Source: Ophiura sarsii (lineage: Eukaryota; Echinodermata; Ophiuroidea; Amphilepidida; Ophiuridae). Taken from it: DNA of 64,000 nt. A program made the translations under genes and the position numbers. Positions 24,296-35,257 of this stretch are shown here, piece after piece; within the stretch, counting starts at the first letter, position 1, and every line of letters begins with the position of its first letter. The notes beneath the pieces were generated by a model. It worked only from the letters and a program-made list of their open reading frames with translations. It did no database searches and was not told where the DNA came from. The stretch is from assembly GCA_035610835.1 (NCBI GenBank), contig CM069446.1, forward strand, positions 68,495,062 to 68,559,061, in the 5' to 3' direction.

Positions 24296-25670
24296 CCTTA
24301 AAATGTTAGGGATTTGACTAGATATTTGAGAAAAAAGATCTATGCCTTAAGTAACTCACGTCAAAAATAGCGTATTTAGTCGGGCTGGATAGCAAACGGG
24401 AAGCAATGTCAAAATTCAGTCCTGAAAAATCCTCCGTTTTTATGACCTTCTCACCTTTTTGGGGACCCAAAATGCCCCCAAACACTGTTCCAGAACTAAT
24501 TGAGTACCAAATAGTAACTTTTAATTTATCTGGGAAATCAGAATTTGGACAATGGAGGGATTTTGTTCTTCTGGCATGGTTCCTCTTTACATTAGCAGCT
24601 GTCCAAGTACCATGAGCAGTATATCCTATTTTATTCCCTGCATCAATGGCTCCACACCACTTATCTATGAGATGACTTGTCCCGGGGATCCAGTTGAACA
24701 GCGGTGGCAGGGAACCAGCATAATTTTTAGATTCCAAGGATCCACGCCTTTATCTGAAAAGGCCGTAGCTATTTGCACAACTGTTGTACAAATAACATGA
24801 GATGCTGTAATTCGTACGACTGCCTAATTCGTAACGACATTCGTACCAATATTGGTACAACAGTTGTACGAATAACAACTTTGTACAACAGTACTGTTGT
24901 ACAAATAGACTCAGCCTAACTCTGTAGCTATGTGGGTGGTATTTTCTACCCGGCAGAGTGATACACATGATAAATCGTGAATATGAAGTATACGGTTTAT
25001 TCCGTGACATACCTCCGGCGGGGAGAGCACAACGCTTACGCTATTGTAAACAATACTACATGTACGATGATGTGTTAGTGAAACAGGGGCTGTAATACTT
25101 TTCCCTTGATAGGAAAAAACGCTTAAATCCCATTAATCAGCCGATTAACTACTTTAAAGAGGAATACATTCAGAATCAGCACGTTCTTACGATGAATTTG
25201 ATACCATGATCATCACTAAATAGTTTGTGGAAGATGAGATATTTTGATATTACTGACGGGCATCTCTCACTCACACACCGACGCAGACGCTGGATGTCGT
25301 AGGACGGGGATCGGCGCGGTACTGCTCTGGACTCATGACTGGCCATGTTTTCCTGTGAAAACGGCCATGAATCTGTTGTAAATACTCATAGCAATCTCTT
25401 CCTACCCTGCCCTGTTGAGCATGATTAGAACTTGTCCCTGAATCTCATCATCGATTCTAAAATGACAACAGGAATTCAATGAAATTGAAAAGGTAAGCTT
25501 ACAATTACATATTCATTTCTATATCAAAAGACTTGTAATGCCTTGCCTACATACGCCTATAATACCGGAGGTATAAGATTTGAAATACAAGACCCGTATG
25601 GTACGTCTATGAATTGAGTTCTCAGGTGTCAAATAAAATTCTATTTGACACCTCCCTGGTTCTCCCGAAC
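24296..25670. other. unassigned sequence with palindrome cluster
   Basis: No gene was recognised. A 139-codon minus-strand open frame at 24318-24737 has no family that I recognise. A cluster of palindromes lies at 24774-24910, including the perfect GTACCAATATTGGTAC (24843-24858) and the perfect 24-bp palindrome with half-site TTGTACAACAGT (24881-24904). A small hairpin GGTGTCAAATA / TATTTGACACC occupies 25625-25652. Confidence 0.45.
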
Positions 25671-26030
25671 TTAAAGGCATATTATGTGATCTTTTCCATG
25701 TGAGTTTTGTTTGTTTTGGAAAGTAGATTTTCTTGCAGATTTACATTTCCGATCATAAATCATACATACATTCCAAGTTACGATTCCTAATTACCTCAAA
25801 ATCATGGTTTTAGAGTGAATTTAGAGTGAAAATATAAACTGTCGGGATTCCGGCAGTTTATTTTCACTCTAAAACCACGATTTTGAAGTAATTAAGAATC
25901 GTATCGCCTTGTAACTTGGAATGTATGCATGATTTATGATCAGAAATGTAAATCTGCAAGAAAATCTGCTTTCTATTTTTTTTTCGATGTTGAGGGCGTT
26001 CCCTGGAAAGATCACATAATATACCTTTAA
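25671..26030. mobile_element. 360-bp foldback MITE
   Basis: The whole element is a near-palindrome: arms of about 170 bp meet near 25848 with almost no spacer. The ends read TTAAAGGCATATTATGTGAT and ATCACATAATATACCTTTAA. Inner matches include TTTACATTTC, ATTCCAAGTTAC and GGTTTTAGAGTGAA. The arms differ by scattered substitutions and small indels, for example a TTTGTTTGTTTTGG segment on the left, so it is not an exact inverted duplication. TTAA at both outer edges could be the target site or part of the repeat. Confidence 0.8.
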
Positions 26031-26085
26031 TACATTGAATTCGAATCCCAGGGGTTTCGCGGTGATTATTTGAGTAAAATATTCA

Positions 26086-26166
26086 TACCCCCCCCCCCCC
26101 CCCCGTCTCAACACAAAAACATAGCCAGCCCCCCCCCCCCCCCCCCCCCCCCCGTCTCCACACAAA
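26086..26166. repeat. paired long poly-C tracts
   Basis: Two uninterrupted C runs, of roughly 18 and 25 bases, are each followed by GTCTCNACACAAAAACATAGCC, so a unit of poly-C plus 22 bp is duplicated. Homopolymers of this length are error-prone in sequencing. Confidence 0.85.
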
Positions 26167-26556
26167 AACATAGCCTGGCTAGGGATGTTCATATCATGGA
26201 ATATAGAGGGTGCCCTTTATTTGAAAATTTGTTGCAAAAATATGTGGAAAACTCCTTGTTCACATCTTTTAAATCCAGCGAAGTATAGGACGAATTGGGT
26301 TTGTATACATGTAGGCCTATTCATTGATGTCTAAATAACCAAACACTTAAGCAACTGGACATAATGAAAGTAAACTTTTTTTACCTAAGGGACCGTTTAT
26401 AATTTCCACCGGAGGGGGGGCCGGCACCAAACAGGGGTGGGTCATAACTTTTTCAAGAAATCAAAAGGGGGGGTTACAACTTTTTTAAGGAAATTAAAGG
26501 GGGGTCATAACTTTTTTGTACTAATATTTCAAACCATAATTTTTTAGTACAAATAT
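26167..26556. other. non-coding spacer with G-rich repeats
   Basis: Short degenerate repeats of GGGGGGTCATAACTTTTT type lie at 26400-26530. Nothing else was recognised. Confidence 0.45.
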
Positions 26557-27395
26557 GGCTATATTTCTCGTGCTATGCGCGCATGTGCCCACAAAATAGA
26601 TTTTCGGTGTTTTAGAGCAGGTTTTAAGCAAAAATAGACCTCAATCATGGGAAATATGGCTATTTTTCACGCGCTATGCGCGCATGTACCCACAAACTAG
26701 ATTTTCAGTGTATTAAAGCATTTTTAAAGCCAAAATAGACCTTAATCATGGGAAATATGGCTATTTTTCTAGCGCTAAGCGTGCATGTGCCCACAAAATA
26801 GATTTTCGGTGTTTTAGAGCACGTTTAAAGCTAAAATAGACCTCAATCAAGGGAAATATTGCTATTTTTCTCGCGCTATGCGCGCATGTACCCACAAAAC
26901 AGATTTTCGGTGTTTTAAAGCATGTTTAAAGCCAGAATAGACCTCATTCATGGGAAATATGCCTATTTCTCTTGTGCTATGCGGGCATGCATGCCCGCAT
27001 AACCACAAAATAGATTTTTCGGTGTTTTAAAGCACGTTTAAAGCCAAAATAGACCTCAATCATGTGAAATATGGCTCTTTTTATGTGCCCACAAAATATA
27101 TTTTCAGTGTTTTAAAGCATGTTAAGGAAGTTTTTTTGGAATTTTGTGAGTGCTGTAATTATTGAACTATTAATCAAATGCATACAGAAGTATACATTTT
27201 TGGATGGGATTTGGGTCAGAGAATCCATTGTTGGCATCATTTTTGACCAAAAATGTTGTTTTTTGACAAAATCACAAAGCTATTAAAGCCAAAATAGACC
27301 TCAATCATGCGCATGTGGCCACAAAATAGATTTTCTGTGTTTTAAAGTATGTTTAAATCCCAAATAGACCTCGATCATGGGAAAATAGTAAATGT
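26557..27395. repeat. degenerate ~118-bp tandem repeat, about 6-7 copies
   Basis: The unit includes GGAAATATGGCTATTTTTCT, GCGCTATGCGCGCATGT, CCCACAAAATAGATTTTCGG and AAGCCAAAATAGACCTCAAT. Copies run from about 26557 to 27120. About 160 bp of unrelated sequence follows, then one or two decayed copies (27284-27395). The GCGCTATGCGCGC core is a short inverted repeat kept in several units. Confidence 0.8.
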
Positions 27396-27848
27396 TTGCG
27401 CGCTACGTGCACATTTTTTAGTCGGTAAAAGTATTGTTGGTTAATTTTTAATTTTCGCCCCACCAATATGAAAAACCTAGCTACGCCGCTGCATGCCCAT
27501 GCTGAGAACATGCCCATGCAGTGTCCGATTTAAAAAATAAAAGTTACCTGCACAACAGCAATATTTCCTTGAAAATTTTTTTTAAATTTTTTTTTAATTT
27601 TTTTTTTCCCTTAAAATTGTAAAAATGGCTGAATATCACAATTTTACATGCACACAGGCAAATGTTTGCATGCACAGAGCCAAAGTTGCATACACTGTGC
27701 CCATGCTGACAACATGCCCACCCCTACACTCTCTGAAATTATACACTTTACTCCACAAAAATCACAAGTGTATACAATAATATAATTGTTGTACATTTTT
27801 ATTTTTTGTGTGTATATTTAAAAAAAAATAGTATTCTCAAATATTCAT
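27396..27848. other. non-coding spacer
   Basis: AT-rich sequence with T/A runs near 27568-27610. A partial duplication of CATGCCCATGCTGAGAACAT-type sequence appears near 27493 and 27698. No gene was recognised. Confidence 0.4.
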
Positions 27849-27903
27849 AATTGAAGGGGTGGGTGCAATAAAGTGCTAATTTATTGCAGCCACCCCTTCA
27901 ATT
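27849..27903. repeat. 24-bp-stem perfect-type hairpin
   Basis: AATTGAAGGGGTGG... at 27849-27872 pairs with ...CCACCCCTTCAATT at 27880-27903, 23 of 24 bases, across a 7-nt loop. It may be a miniature foldback element or its solo end. Confidence 0.75.
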
Positions 27904-27931
27904 GTGTATGCTTATTGTTCCCGGGATAGCG

Positions 27932-28059
27932 GGGATTAGGGCCGGGACGTACAAATTGCCGATGTACGTCCCGAGAACAGTCGTGTACGGTCCCCGCGGC
28001 GGGGCGGGGCACCATTTTGTGTACGTCCCCGCTACAGTCCCGGCCCCTTTACTAATCCC
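27932..28059. repeat. GC-rich inverted-repeat element, ~128 bp
   Basis: GGGATTAGGGCCGGGA at the left mirrors TCCCGGCCCC...TAATCCC at 28038-28059, with a 6-bp insertion on the right. GTACGTCCCG recurs inside. It is markedly GC-rich compared with its surroundings. No coding potential is evident. Confidence 0.5.
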
Positions 28060-28440
28060 TTCTAAAAAATAACCTGGCCATTGAGCCGGCATGAACAATT
28101 GGGCAATATTTTGCTACACATCCGCACGGAATAAACCGTGCACTAGTACTACGCATTTTAATTGTAAATGAGTATGCGCACATCAGCTACGTGTATAGCA
28201 AGACGTTGCAAAATTTGGGCTTTGGAATGAAATAGTGGGTGCTTAATTAACATCATAATAAATTTTAACTTTGTAAAACGAAACCAAAAACAAACAAAAA
28301 CAGTCAAGTCCTTCTAACTTATAGAATCAAATGCTGTTCAATGCTTCTTAATCTTTAGTGTTTTCTACCATTGAAGTGATGACGCCATCTTTGATGATAG
28401 TCTTTACTGTTACCGGCATTGACTGTTTTAGCTCTTCTGA
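28060..28440. other. non-coding spacer
   Basis: Mixed AT-rich sequence; no gene or repeat was recognised. Confidence 0.4.
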
Positions 28441-29236
28441 ACATCATCAACAATCCAGTCGACTGCTAACTGGCCTGCTGACACGTTTGGTCTTGTAAAT
28501 GGTGAATCGCTACTGCTAGCATGAGCAATCGCTTCCTTTAATACTTGTGGACGTCGAACCTACTCTGCCTCCACCTCCTTGAACAAGATCTCTTCTACGG
28601 ATGACAAGCCTTCTTTGTAAAGTATCCAGGAGACTGATAACCCAACTGACACATTTGATGTATATCAGAAGGTAAGATATACTTTTACTATAATTATATT
28701 TTTAAAATTTGTCTTGATTTGTATGCCTACTATATATAGCTACTTAATTGATAATACATGTATAATGACTTTTAAATACATGTACTTTTATTTCTGTCGT
28801 TATGCAGTCCCCTGTTAAACTCCAGTTGACGGACAACTCTGCGGATACATTTGGCCCATAGATTGTGAATCTCCTCTGCGCTGCCTAGCCCCAAGCAACA
28901 GGCCCCTTCTACTTGTAAACGCCAAACCTCTTCTTCCCCCTCCTTGAACCAACCCATTCCAAGCATACACGACTGATAAACCGGCTGACACAATTGGTGC
29001 CTCAAAAGGTACGTTAAATTTACACTCTTAGCCCTATTTTACACAAATAAGACAACATCAAATTAAAAGCATAACACATTCACTTCAAGTCAAATTCAAG
29101 TACAACCATATGTAAAGAACAGTTTCGTTTACAATTCCTTTCCTTCTTTGTACAGGCATTCAACTGTCCGAGTCCGCTGTCGGATCCACTGGAGACAACT
29201 TCTCATTACCAAGCAGAAACGGAGTGTTCCCGATTA
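28441..29236 (+). other. three exon-like blocks, two of them diverged duplicates
   Basis: Blocks at about 28472-28671 and 28808-29007 share similarity: ACACGTTTGGTCTTGTAAAT against ATACATTTGGCCCATAGATT, GCCTCCACCTCCTTGAACAA against TTCCCCCTCCTTGAACCAAC, and endings GACACATTTGATGTAT against GACACAATTGGTGCCT. Each is bounded by a plausible AG acceptor and a GT donor (CAGAAG/gtaag, CAAAAG/gtacg). A third block starts after TTTGTACAG near 29156. Every frame of the first two contains stops, so they are not coding as read. A non-coding transcript or an old retrogene-like repeat is possible. Confidence 0.35.
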
Positions 29237-29625
29237 TTGCTATTAATGAAACTCTATACACAGGTCTACCTGCTTTTTAAACACGCTGATCAGGATAGCA
29301 TGATTCACCGTCTGCAACAGTGCATCAAAGACATCAAGGCCTGGGCTGTTCTGAACAAAATGAAATTTGATGACGACAAGACTGAGATACTGTTCTTCGG
29401 CACACGCACCACTAGCAACGATAAACCGTCTTCACTGACAATTGGAAACGCAGACGTTTTGATGCGCGAACAGAAGCTCGCAATGAAGCTCGCAATCTAG
29501 ACGTGATTTTCAGCACTAGCCTACAAATGAGTAAACATATATCAAACACATGTCGTGCTGGATGGGCTTGTAGACGAAAGATTGGTAAAATCCTGAGATA
29601 TCTACATAAGTGTGCTGCGAAATAG
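29237..29625 (+). pseudogene. non-LTR retrotransposon reverse transcriptase remnant
   Basis: The frame at 29237-29500 encodes YTQVYLLFKHAD, then RLQQCIKDIKAWAVLNKMKF and DDDKTEILFFGTR, the segment that follows the YADD motif in CR1/Jockey-type LINE reverse transcriptases. The YADD itself is lost. A duplication of GAAGCTCGCAAT near 29473-29490 precedes the stop, and the homology resumes in another frame as EARNLDVIFSTSLQMSKHI and RRKIGKILRYLHK, ending at a stop near 29625. The catalytic palm, the 5' part and the endonuclease are absent, so this is a short dead fragment. Confidence 0.8.
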
Positions 29626-29719
29626 ATGTTTAATAAATAAATGATTATGATAATAGCAATATTTCAGGCTCTGTTTTTTCCCCCTATATTCTTGGGGATA
29701 ATTTTCTCAGCATCCTTAA

Positions 29720-29897
29720 ACACTAAGTTACGAACATTGCTATTTGTCTCAGAGAGAATGAATGATGACCGTCAGAATTGGTCATGCACATTAGGTTCTT
29801 CAGCGTTTAAAAAGTGACATGTCATATGGGGTCACTAGAGGTCATTAATCCATACAAAAATCAAGGTGTCCTGGTCTCTGACCAGATCCATGTCTAG
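29720..29897 (+). mobile_element. Helitron-like 3' fragment
   Basis: The GGTCA-rich family resumes near 29730. The end is hairpin CTGGTC-TCT-GACCAG (29871-29885), an 8-nt gap, CTAG at 29894-29897, then T. It belongs to the same terminal subtype as the copy ending at 13823. Confidence 0.72.
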
Positions 29898-32800
29898 TTC
29901 TTTCTTTCTTTCCTCAAACCCATCTAAAAAATGCTATTTTTTCTACAGTTTACATGCTACAATCACCAAACTTGGTCAGTAGAGCCCCCCCCACCTGACC
30001 TTCATATAGGGTCTTCACAGTTTGGGGTCAAAGGTCACACAGGGGTCACTAGGGGTCAAAAGGTGATATTCACTTAAAACGCATTTCCAATTTAGTGAAA
30101 TGACCTAGGATCGTCAAAATTGGTCCACATATTCCTTTTGACCGTACGCATTTACAAAAGAACGGTTTTTAAAAATAAAAATCATTTGGGGTCACTAGGG
30201 GTCAAAATGTCAATTTTCACTCCAGTCACTTAAAATGCTATTTTTTCAAGAGAAAATGGTCCATGATTATCAGAATTGGTCAAATGATTCCTCTCATCTA
30301 TGTTCATATAGGGTCCTTCTCCACTAAAAGTGACATGTCACACGGGGTCACTAGAGGTCATTGAACTATACAGGTGAAAATCTTAAGACATGCTCCGATT
30401 TTGACGGGACTTCTTTTTTCTTGTGCGCATTGATCAGCCAAGCAAAAAAGTCAATTACAAGTTTTGGGTCAGAGGTCAAGAAAAGGTCACTAGGGGTCAA
30501 AATGTAAATGTCCCTAAATCTAGAATGATTGTCGTGTCCAGCACTGTCAAGTCATGTTGATATCCGTATAATGTCATGTACGGCATTCCATCAACACATT
30601 TGTAATAGAAAGTATGAATTAATGCAAAAAAAATAATATCACAAAGCGGAAATGGAGTTAGATTTCCATTCAAACATCTTCGGACTCAGTACTACAAAAG
30701 ACATAAGTAGTGACAGAATCAACAAATCATATAAAGGTTTAACAAATTATTTGAGAAAAAAGGGGATGCACATATAATCTTTTCTCATCATGAAAACGTG
30801 CCAAACTATGGCACGCCCCAGAGGACAAAAAAGTGTTGAGACTAATATATATTCGTGATCTATGATCACAATTTATCTCTCGTTTCTTCTTCTTACCTTG
30901 ATTTTTTCCAAAAATCGAGGTTCTGTATCTCTGCCGTTTCTTACCTTGATTTTTTCCAAAAATCGAGGTTCTGTATCTCTGCCGTTTCTTTCTTCTTTCT
31001 TTCTTTCCTCAAACCCATCTAAAAAATGCTATTTTTTCTACAGTTTACATGCTACAATCACCAAACTTGGTCAGTAGAGCCCCCCCCACCTGACCTTCAT
31101 ATAGGGTCTTCACAGTTTGGGGTCAAAGGTCACACAGGGGTCACTAGGGGTCAAAAGGTGATATTCACTTAAAACGCATTTCCAATTTAGTGAAATGACC
31201 TAGGATCGTCAAAATTGGTCCACATATTCCTTTTGACCGTACGCATTTACAAAAGAACGGTTTTTAAAAATAAAAATCATTTGGGGTCACTAGGGGTCAA
31301 AATGTCAATTTTCACTCCAGTCACTTAAAATGCTATTTTTTCAAGAGAAAATGGTCCATGATTATCAGAATTGGTCAAATGATTCCTCTCATCTATGTTC
31401 ATATAGGGTCCTTCTCCACTAAAAGTGACATGTCACACGGGGTCACTAGAGGTCATTGAACTATACAGGTGAAAATCTTAAGACATGCTCCGATTTTGAC
31501 GGGACTTCTTTTTTCTTGTGCGCATTGATCAGCCAAGCAAAAAAGTCAATTACAAGTTTTGGGTCAGAGGTCAAGAAAAGGTCACTAGGGGTCAAAATGT
31601 AAATGTCCCTAAATCTAGAATGATTGTCGTGTCCAGCACTGTCAAGTCATGTTGATATCCGTATAATGTCATGTACGGCATTCCATCAACACATTTGTAA
31701 TAGAAAGTATGAATTAATGCAAAAAAAATAATATCACAAAGCGGAAATGGAGTTAGATTTCCATTCAAACATCTTCGGACTCAGTACTACAAAAGACATA
31801 AGTAGTGACAGAATCAACAAATCATATAAAGGTTTAACAAATTATTTGAGAAAAAAGGGGATGCACATATAATCTTTTCTCATCATGAAAACGTGCCAAA
31901 CTATGGCACGCCCCAGAGGACAAAAAAGTGTTGAGACTAATATATATTCGTGATCTATGATCACAATTTATCTCTCGTTTCTTCTTCTTACCTTGATTTT
32001 TTCCAAAAATCGAGGTTCTGTATCTCTGCCGTTTCTTACCTTGATTTTTTCCAAAAATCGAGGTTCTGTATCTCTGCCGTTTCTTTCTTCTTTCTTTCTT
32101 TCCTCAAACCCATCTAAAAAATGCTATTTTTTCTACAGTTTACATGCTACAATCACCAAACTTGGTCAGTAGAGCCCCCCCACCTGACCTTCATATAGGG
32201 TCTTCACAGTTTGGGGTCAAAGGTCACACAGGGGTCACTAGGGGTCAAAAGGTGATATTCACTTAAAACGCATTTCCAATTTAGTGAAATGACCTAGGAT
32301 CGTCAAAATTGGTCCACATATTCCTTTTGACCGTACGCATTTACAAAAGAACGGTTTTTAAAAATAAAAATCATTTGGGGTCACTAGGGGTCAAAATGTC
32401 AATTTTCACTCCAGTCACTTAAAATGCTATTTTTTCAAGAGAAAATGGTCCATGATTATCAGAATTGGTCAAATGATTCCTCTCATCTATGTTCATATAG
32501 GGTCCTTCTCCACTAAAAGTGACATGTCACACGGGGTCACTAGAGGTCATTGAACTATACAGGTGAAAATCTTAAGACATGCTCCGATTTTGACGGGACT
32601 TCTTTTTTCTTGTGCGCATTGATCAGCCAAGCAAAAAAGTCAATTACAAGTTTTGGGTCAGAGGTCAAGGAAAGGTCACTAGGGGTCAAAATGTAAATGT
32701 CCCTAAATCTAGAATGATTGTCGTGTCCAGCACTGTCAAGTCATGTTGATATCCGTATAATGTCATGTACGGCATTCCATCAACACATTTGTAATAGAAA

Positions 32801-35257
32801 GTATGAATTAATGCAAAAAAAATAATATCACAAAGCGGAAATGGAGTTAGATTTCCATTCAAACATCTTCGGACTCAGTACTACAAAAGACATAAGTAGT
32901 GACAGAATCAACAAATCATATAAAGGTTTAACAAATTATTTGAGAAAAAAGGGGATGCACATATAATCTTTTCTCATCATGAAAACGTGCCAAACTATGG
33001 CACGCCCCAGAGGACAAAAAAGTGTTGAGACTAATATATATTCGTGATCTATGATCACAATTTATCTCTCGTTTCTTCTTCTTACCTTGATTTTTTCCAA
33101 AAATCGAGGTTCTGTATCTCTGCCGTTTCTTACCTTGATTTTTTCCAAAAATCGAGGTTCTGTATCTCTGCCGTTTCTTTCTTCTTTCTTTCTTTCCTCA
33201 AACCCATCTAAAAAATGCTATTTTTTCTACAGTTTACATGCTACAATCACCAAACTTGGTCAGTAGAGCCCCCCCACCTGACCTTCATATAGGGTCTTCA
33301 CAGTTTGGGGTCAAAGGTCACACAGGGGTCACTAGGGGTCAAAAGGTGATATTCACTTAAAACGCATTTCCAATTTAGTGAAATGACCTAGGATCGTCAA
33401 AATTGGTCCACATATTCCTTTTGACCGTACGCATTTACAAAAGAACGGTTTTTAAAAATAAAAATCATTTGGGGTCACTAGGGGTCAAAATGTCAATTTT
33501 CACTCCAGTCACTTAAAATGCTATTTTTTCAAGAGAAAATGGTCCATGATTATCAGAATTGGTCAAATGATTCCTCTCATCTATGTTCATATAGGGTCCT
33601 TCTCCACTAAAAGTGACATGTCACACGGGGTCACTAGAGGTCATTGAACTATACAGGTGAAAATCTTAAGACATGCTCCGATTTTGACGGGACTTCTTTT
33701 TTCTTGTGCGCATTGATCAGCCAAGCAAAAAAGTCAATTACAAGTTTTGGGTCAGAGGTCAAGAAAAGGTCACTAGGGGTCAAAATGTAAATGTCCCTAA
33801 ATCTAGAATGATTGTCGTGTCCAGCACTGTCAAGTCATGTTGATATCCGTATAATGTCATGTACGGCATTCCATCAACACATTTGTAATAGAAAGTATGA
33901 ATTAATGCAAAAAAAATAATATCACAAAGCGGAAATGGAGTTAGATTTCCATTCAAACATCTTCGGACTCAGTACTACAAAAGACATAAGTAGTGACAGA
34001 ATCAACAAATCATATAAAGGTTTAACAAATTATTTGAGAAAAAAGGGGATGCACATATAATCTTTTCTCATCATGAAAACGTGCCAAACTATGGCACGCC
34101 CCAGAGGACAAAAAAGTGTTGAGACTAATATATATTCGTGATCTATGATCACAATTTATCTCTCGTTTCTTCTTCTTACCTTGATTTTTTCCAAAAATCG
34201 AGGTTCTGTATCTCTGCCGTTTCTTACCTTGATTTTTTCCAAAAATCGAGGTTCTGTATCTCTGCCGTTTCTTTCTTCTTTCTTTCTTTCCTCAAACCCA
34301 TCTAAAAAATGCTATTTTTTCTACAGTTTACATGCTACAATCACCAAACTTGGTCAGTAGAGCCCCCCCACCTGACCTTCATATAGGGTCTTCACAGTTT
34401 GGGGTCAAAGGTCACACAGGGGTCACTAGGGGTCAAAAGGTGATATTCACTTAAAACGCATTTCCAATTTAGTGAAATGACCTAGGATCGTCAAAATTGG
34501 TCCACATATTCCTTTTGACCGTACGCATTTACAAAAGAACGGTTTTTAAAAATAAAAATCATTTGGGGTCACTAGGGGTCAAAATGTCAATTTTCACTCC
34601 AGTCACTTAAAATGCTATTTTTTCAAGAGAAAATGGTCCATGATTATCAGAATTGGTCAAATGATTCCTCTCATCTATGTTCATATAGGGTCCTTCTCCA
34701 CTAAAAGTGACATGTCACACGGGGTCACTAGAGGTCATTGAACTATACAGGTGAAAATCTTAAGACATGCTCCGATTTTGACGGGACTTCTTTTTTCTTG
34801 TGCGCATTGATCAGCCAAGCAAAAAAGTCAATTACAAGTTTTGGGTCAGAGGTCAAGAAAAGGTCACTAGGGGTCAAAATGTAAATGTCCCTAAATCTAG
34901 AATGATTGTCGTGTCCAGCACTGTCAAGTCATGTTGATATCCGTATAATGTCATGTACGGCATTCCATCAACACATTTGTAATAGAAAGTATGAATTAAT
35001 GCAAAAAAAATAATATCACAAAGCGGAAATGGAGTTAGATTTCCATTCAAACATCTTCGGACTCAGTACTACAAAAGACATAAGTAGTGACAGAATCAAC
35101 AAATCATATAAAGGTTTAACAAATTATTTGAGAAAAAAGGGATGCACATATAATCTTTTCTTATCATAAAATCGTGCCAAACTATGGCACGCCCCAGAGG
35201 GCAAAATGTAATACGCTAGACTAATATCCGCGATCTCCGATCGCAGCTTATGTCTAG
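29898..35257 (+). mobile_element. array II: five tandem 1094-bp Helitron-like units
   Basis: Head-to-tail units start near 29898, 30992, 32087, 33181 and 34275. They are nearly identical to each other and to array I about 14 kb away; visible differences are C-run length and single bases such as AAGAAAAGG against AAGGAAAGG. Units 1-4 end with GTGATC-TAT-GATCAC then CTCG at the terminus position, followed by two ACCTTGATTTTT/AAAAATCGAGGT hairpins. Unit 5 switches after GGCACGCCCCAGAGG to a different terminus, GCGATC-TCC-GATCGC (35230-35244), with CTAG at 35254-35257. Short open frames repeated once per unit have no recognisable domain. Confidence 0.85.

Noticed and set aside
24318..24737. 139-codon minus-strand open frame
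   Set aside because: No recognised family and no start or splice context; chance openness is plausible in 64 kb. Expression data would be needed to keep it.
14787..34360. A 71-codon frame recurring once per 1094-bp unit
   Set aside because: It recurs because the DNA unit recurs. It lies in hairpin and pyrimidine-tract sequence, has no recognisable domain, and shows no sign of frame constraint.
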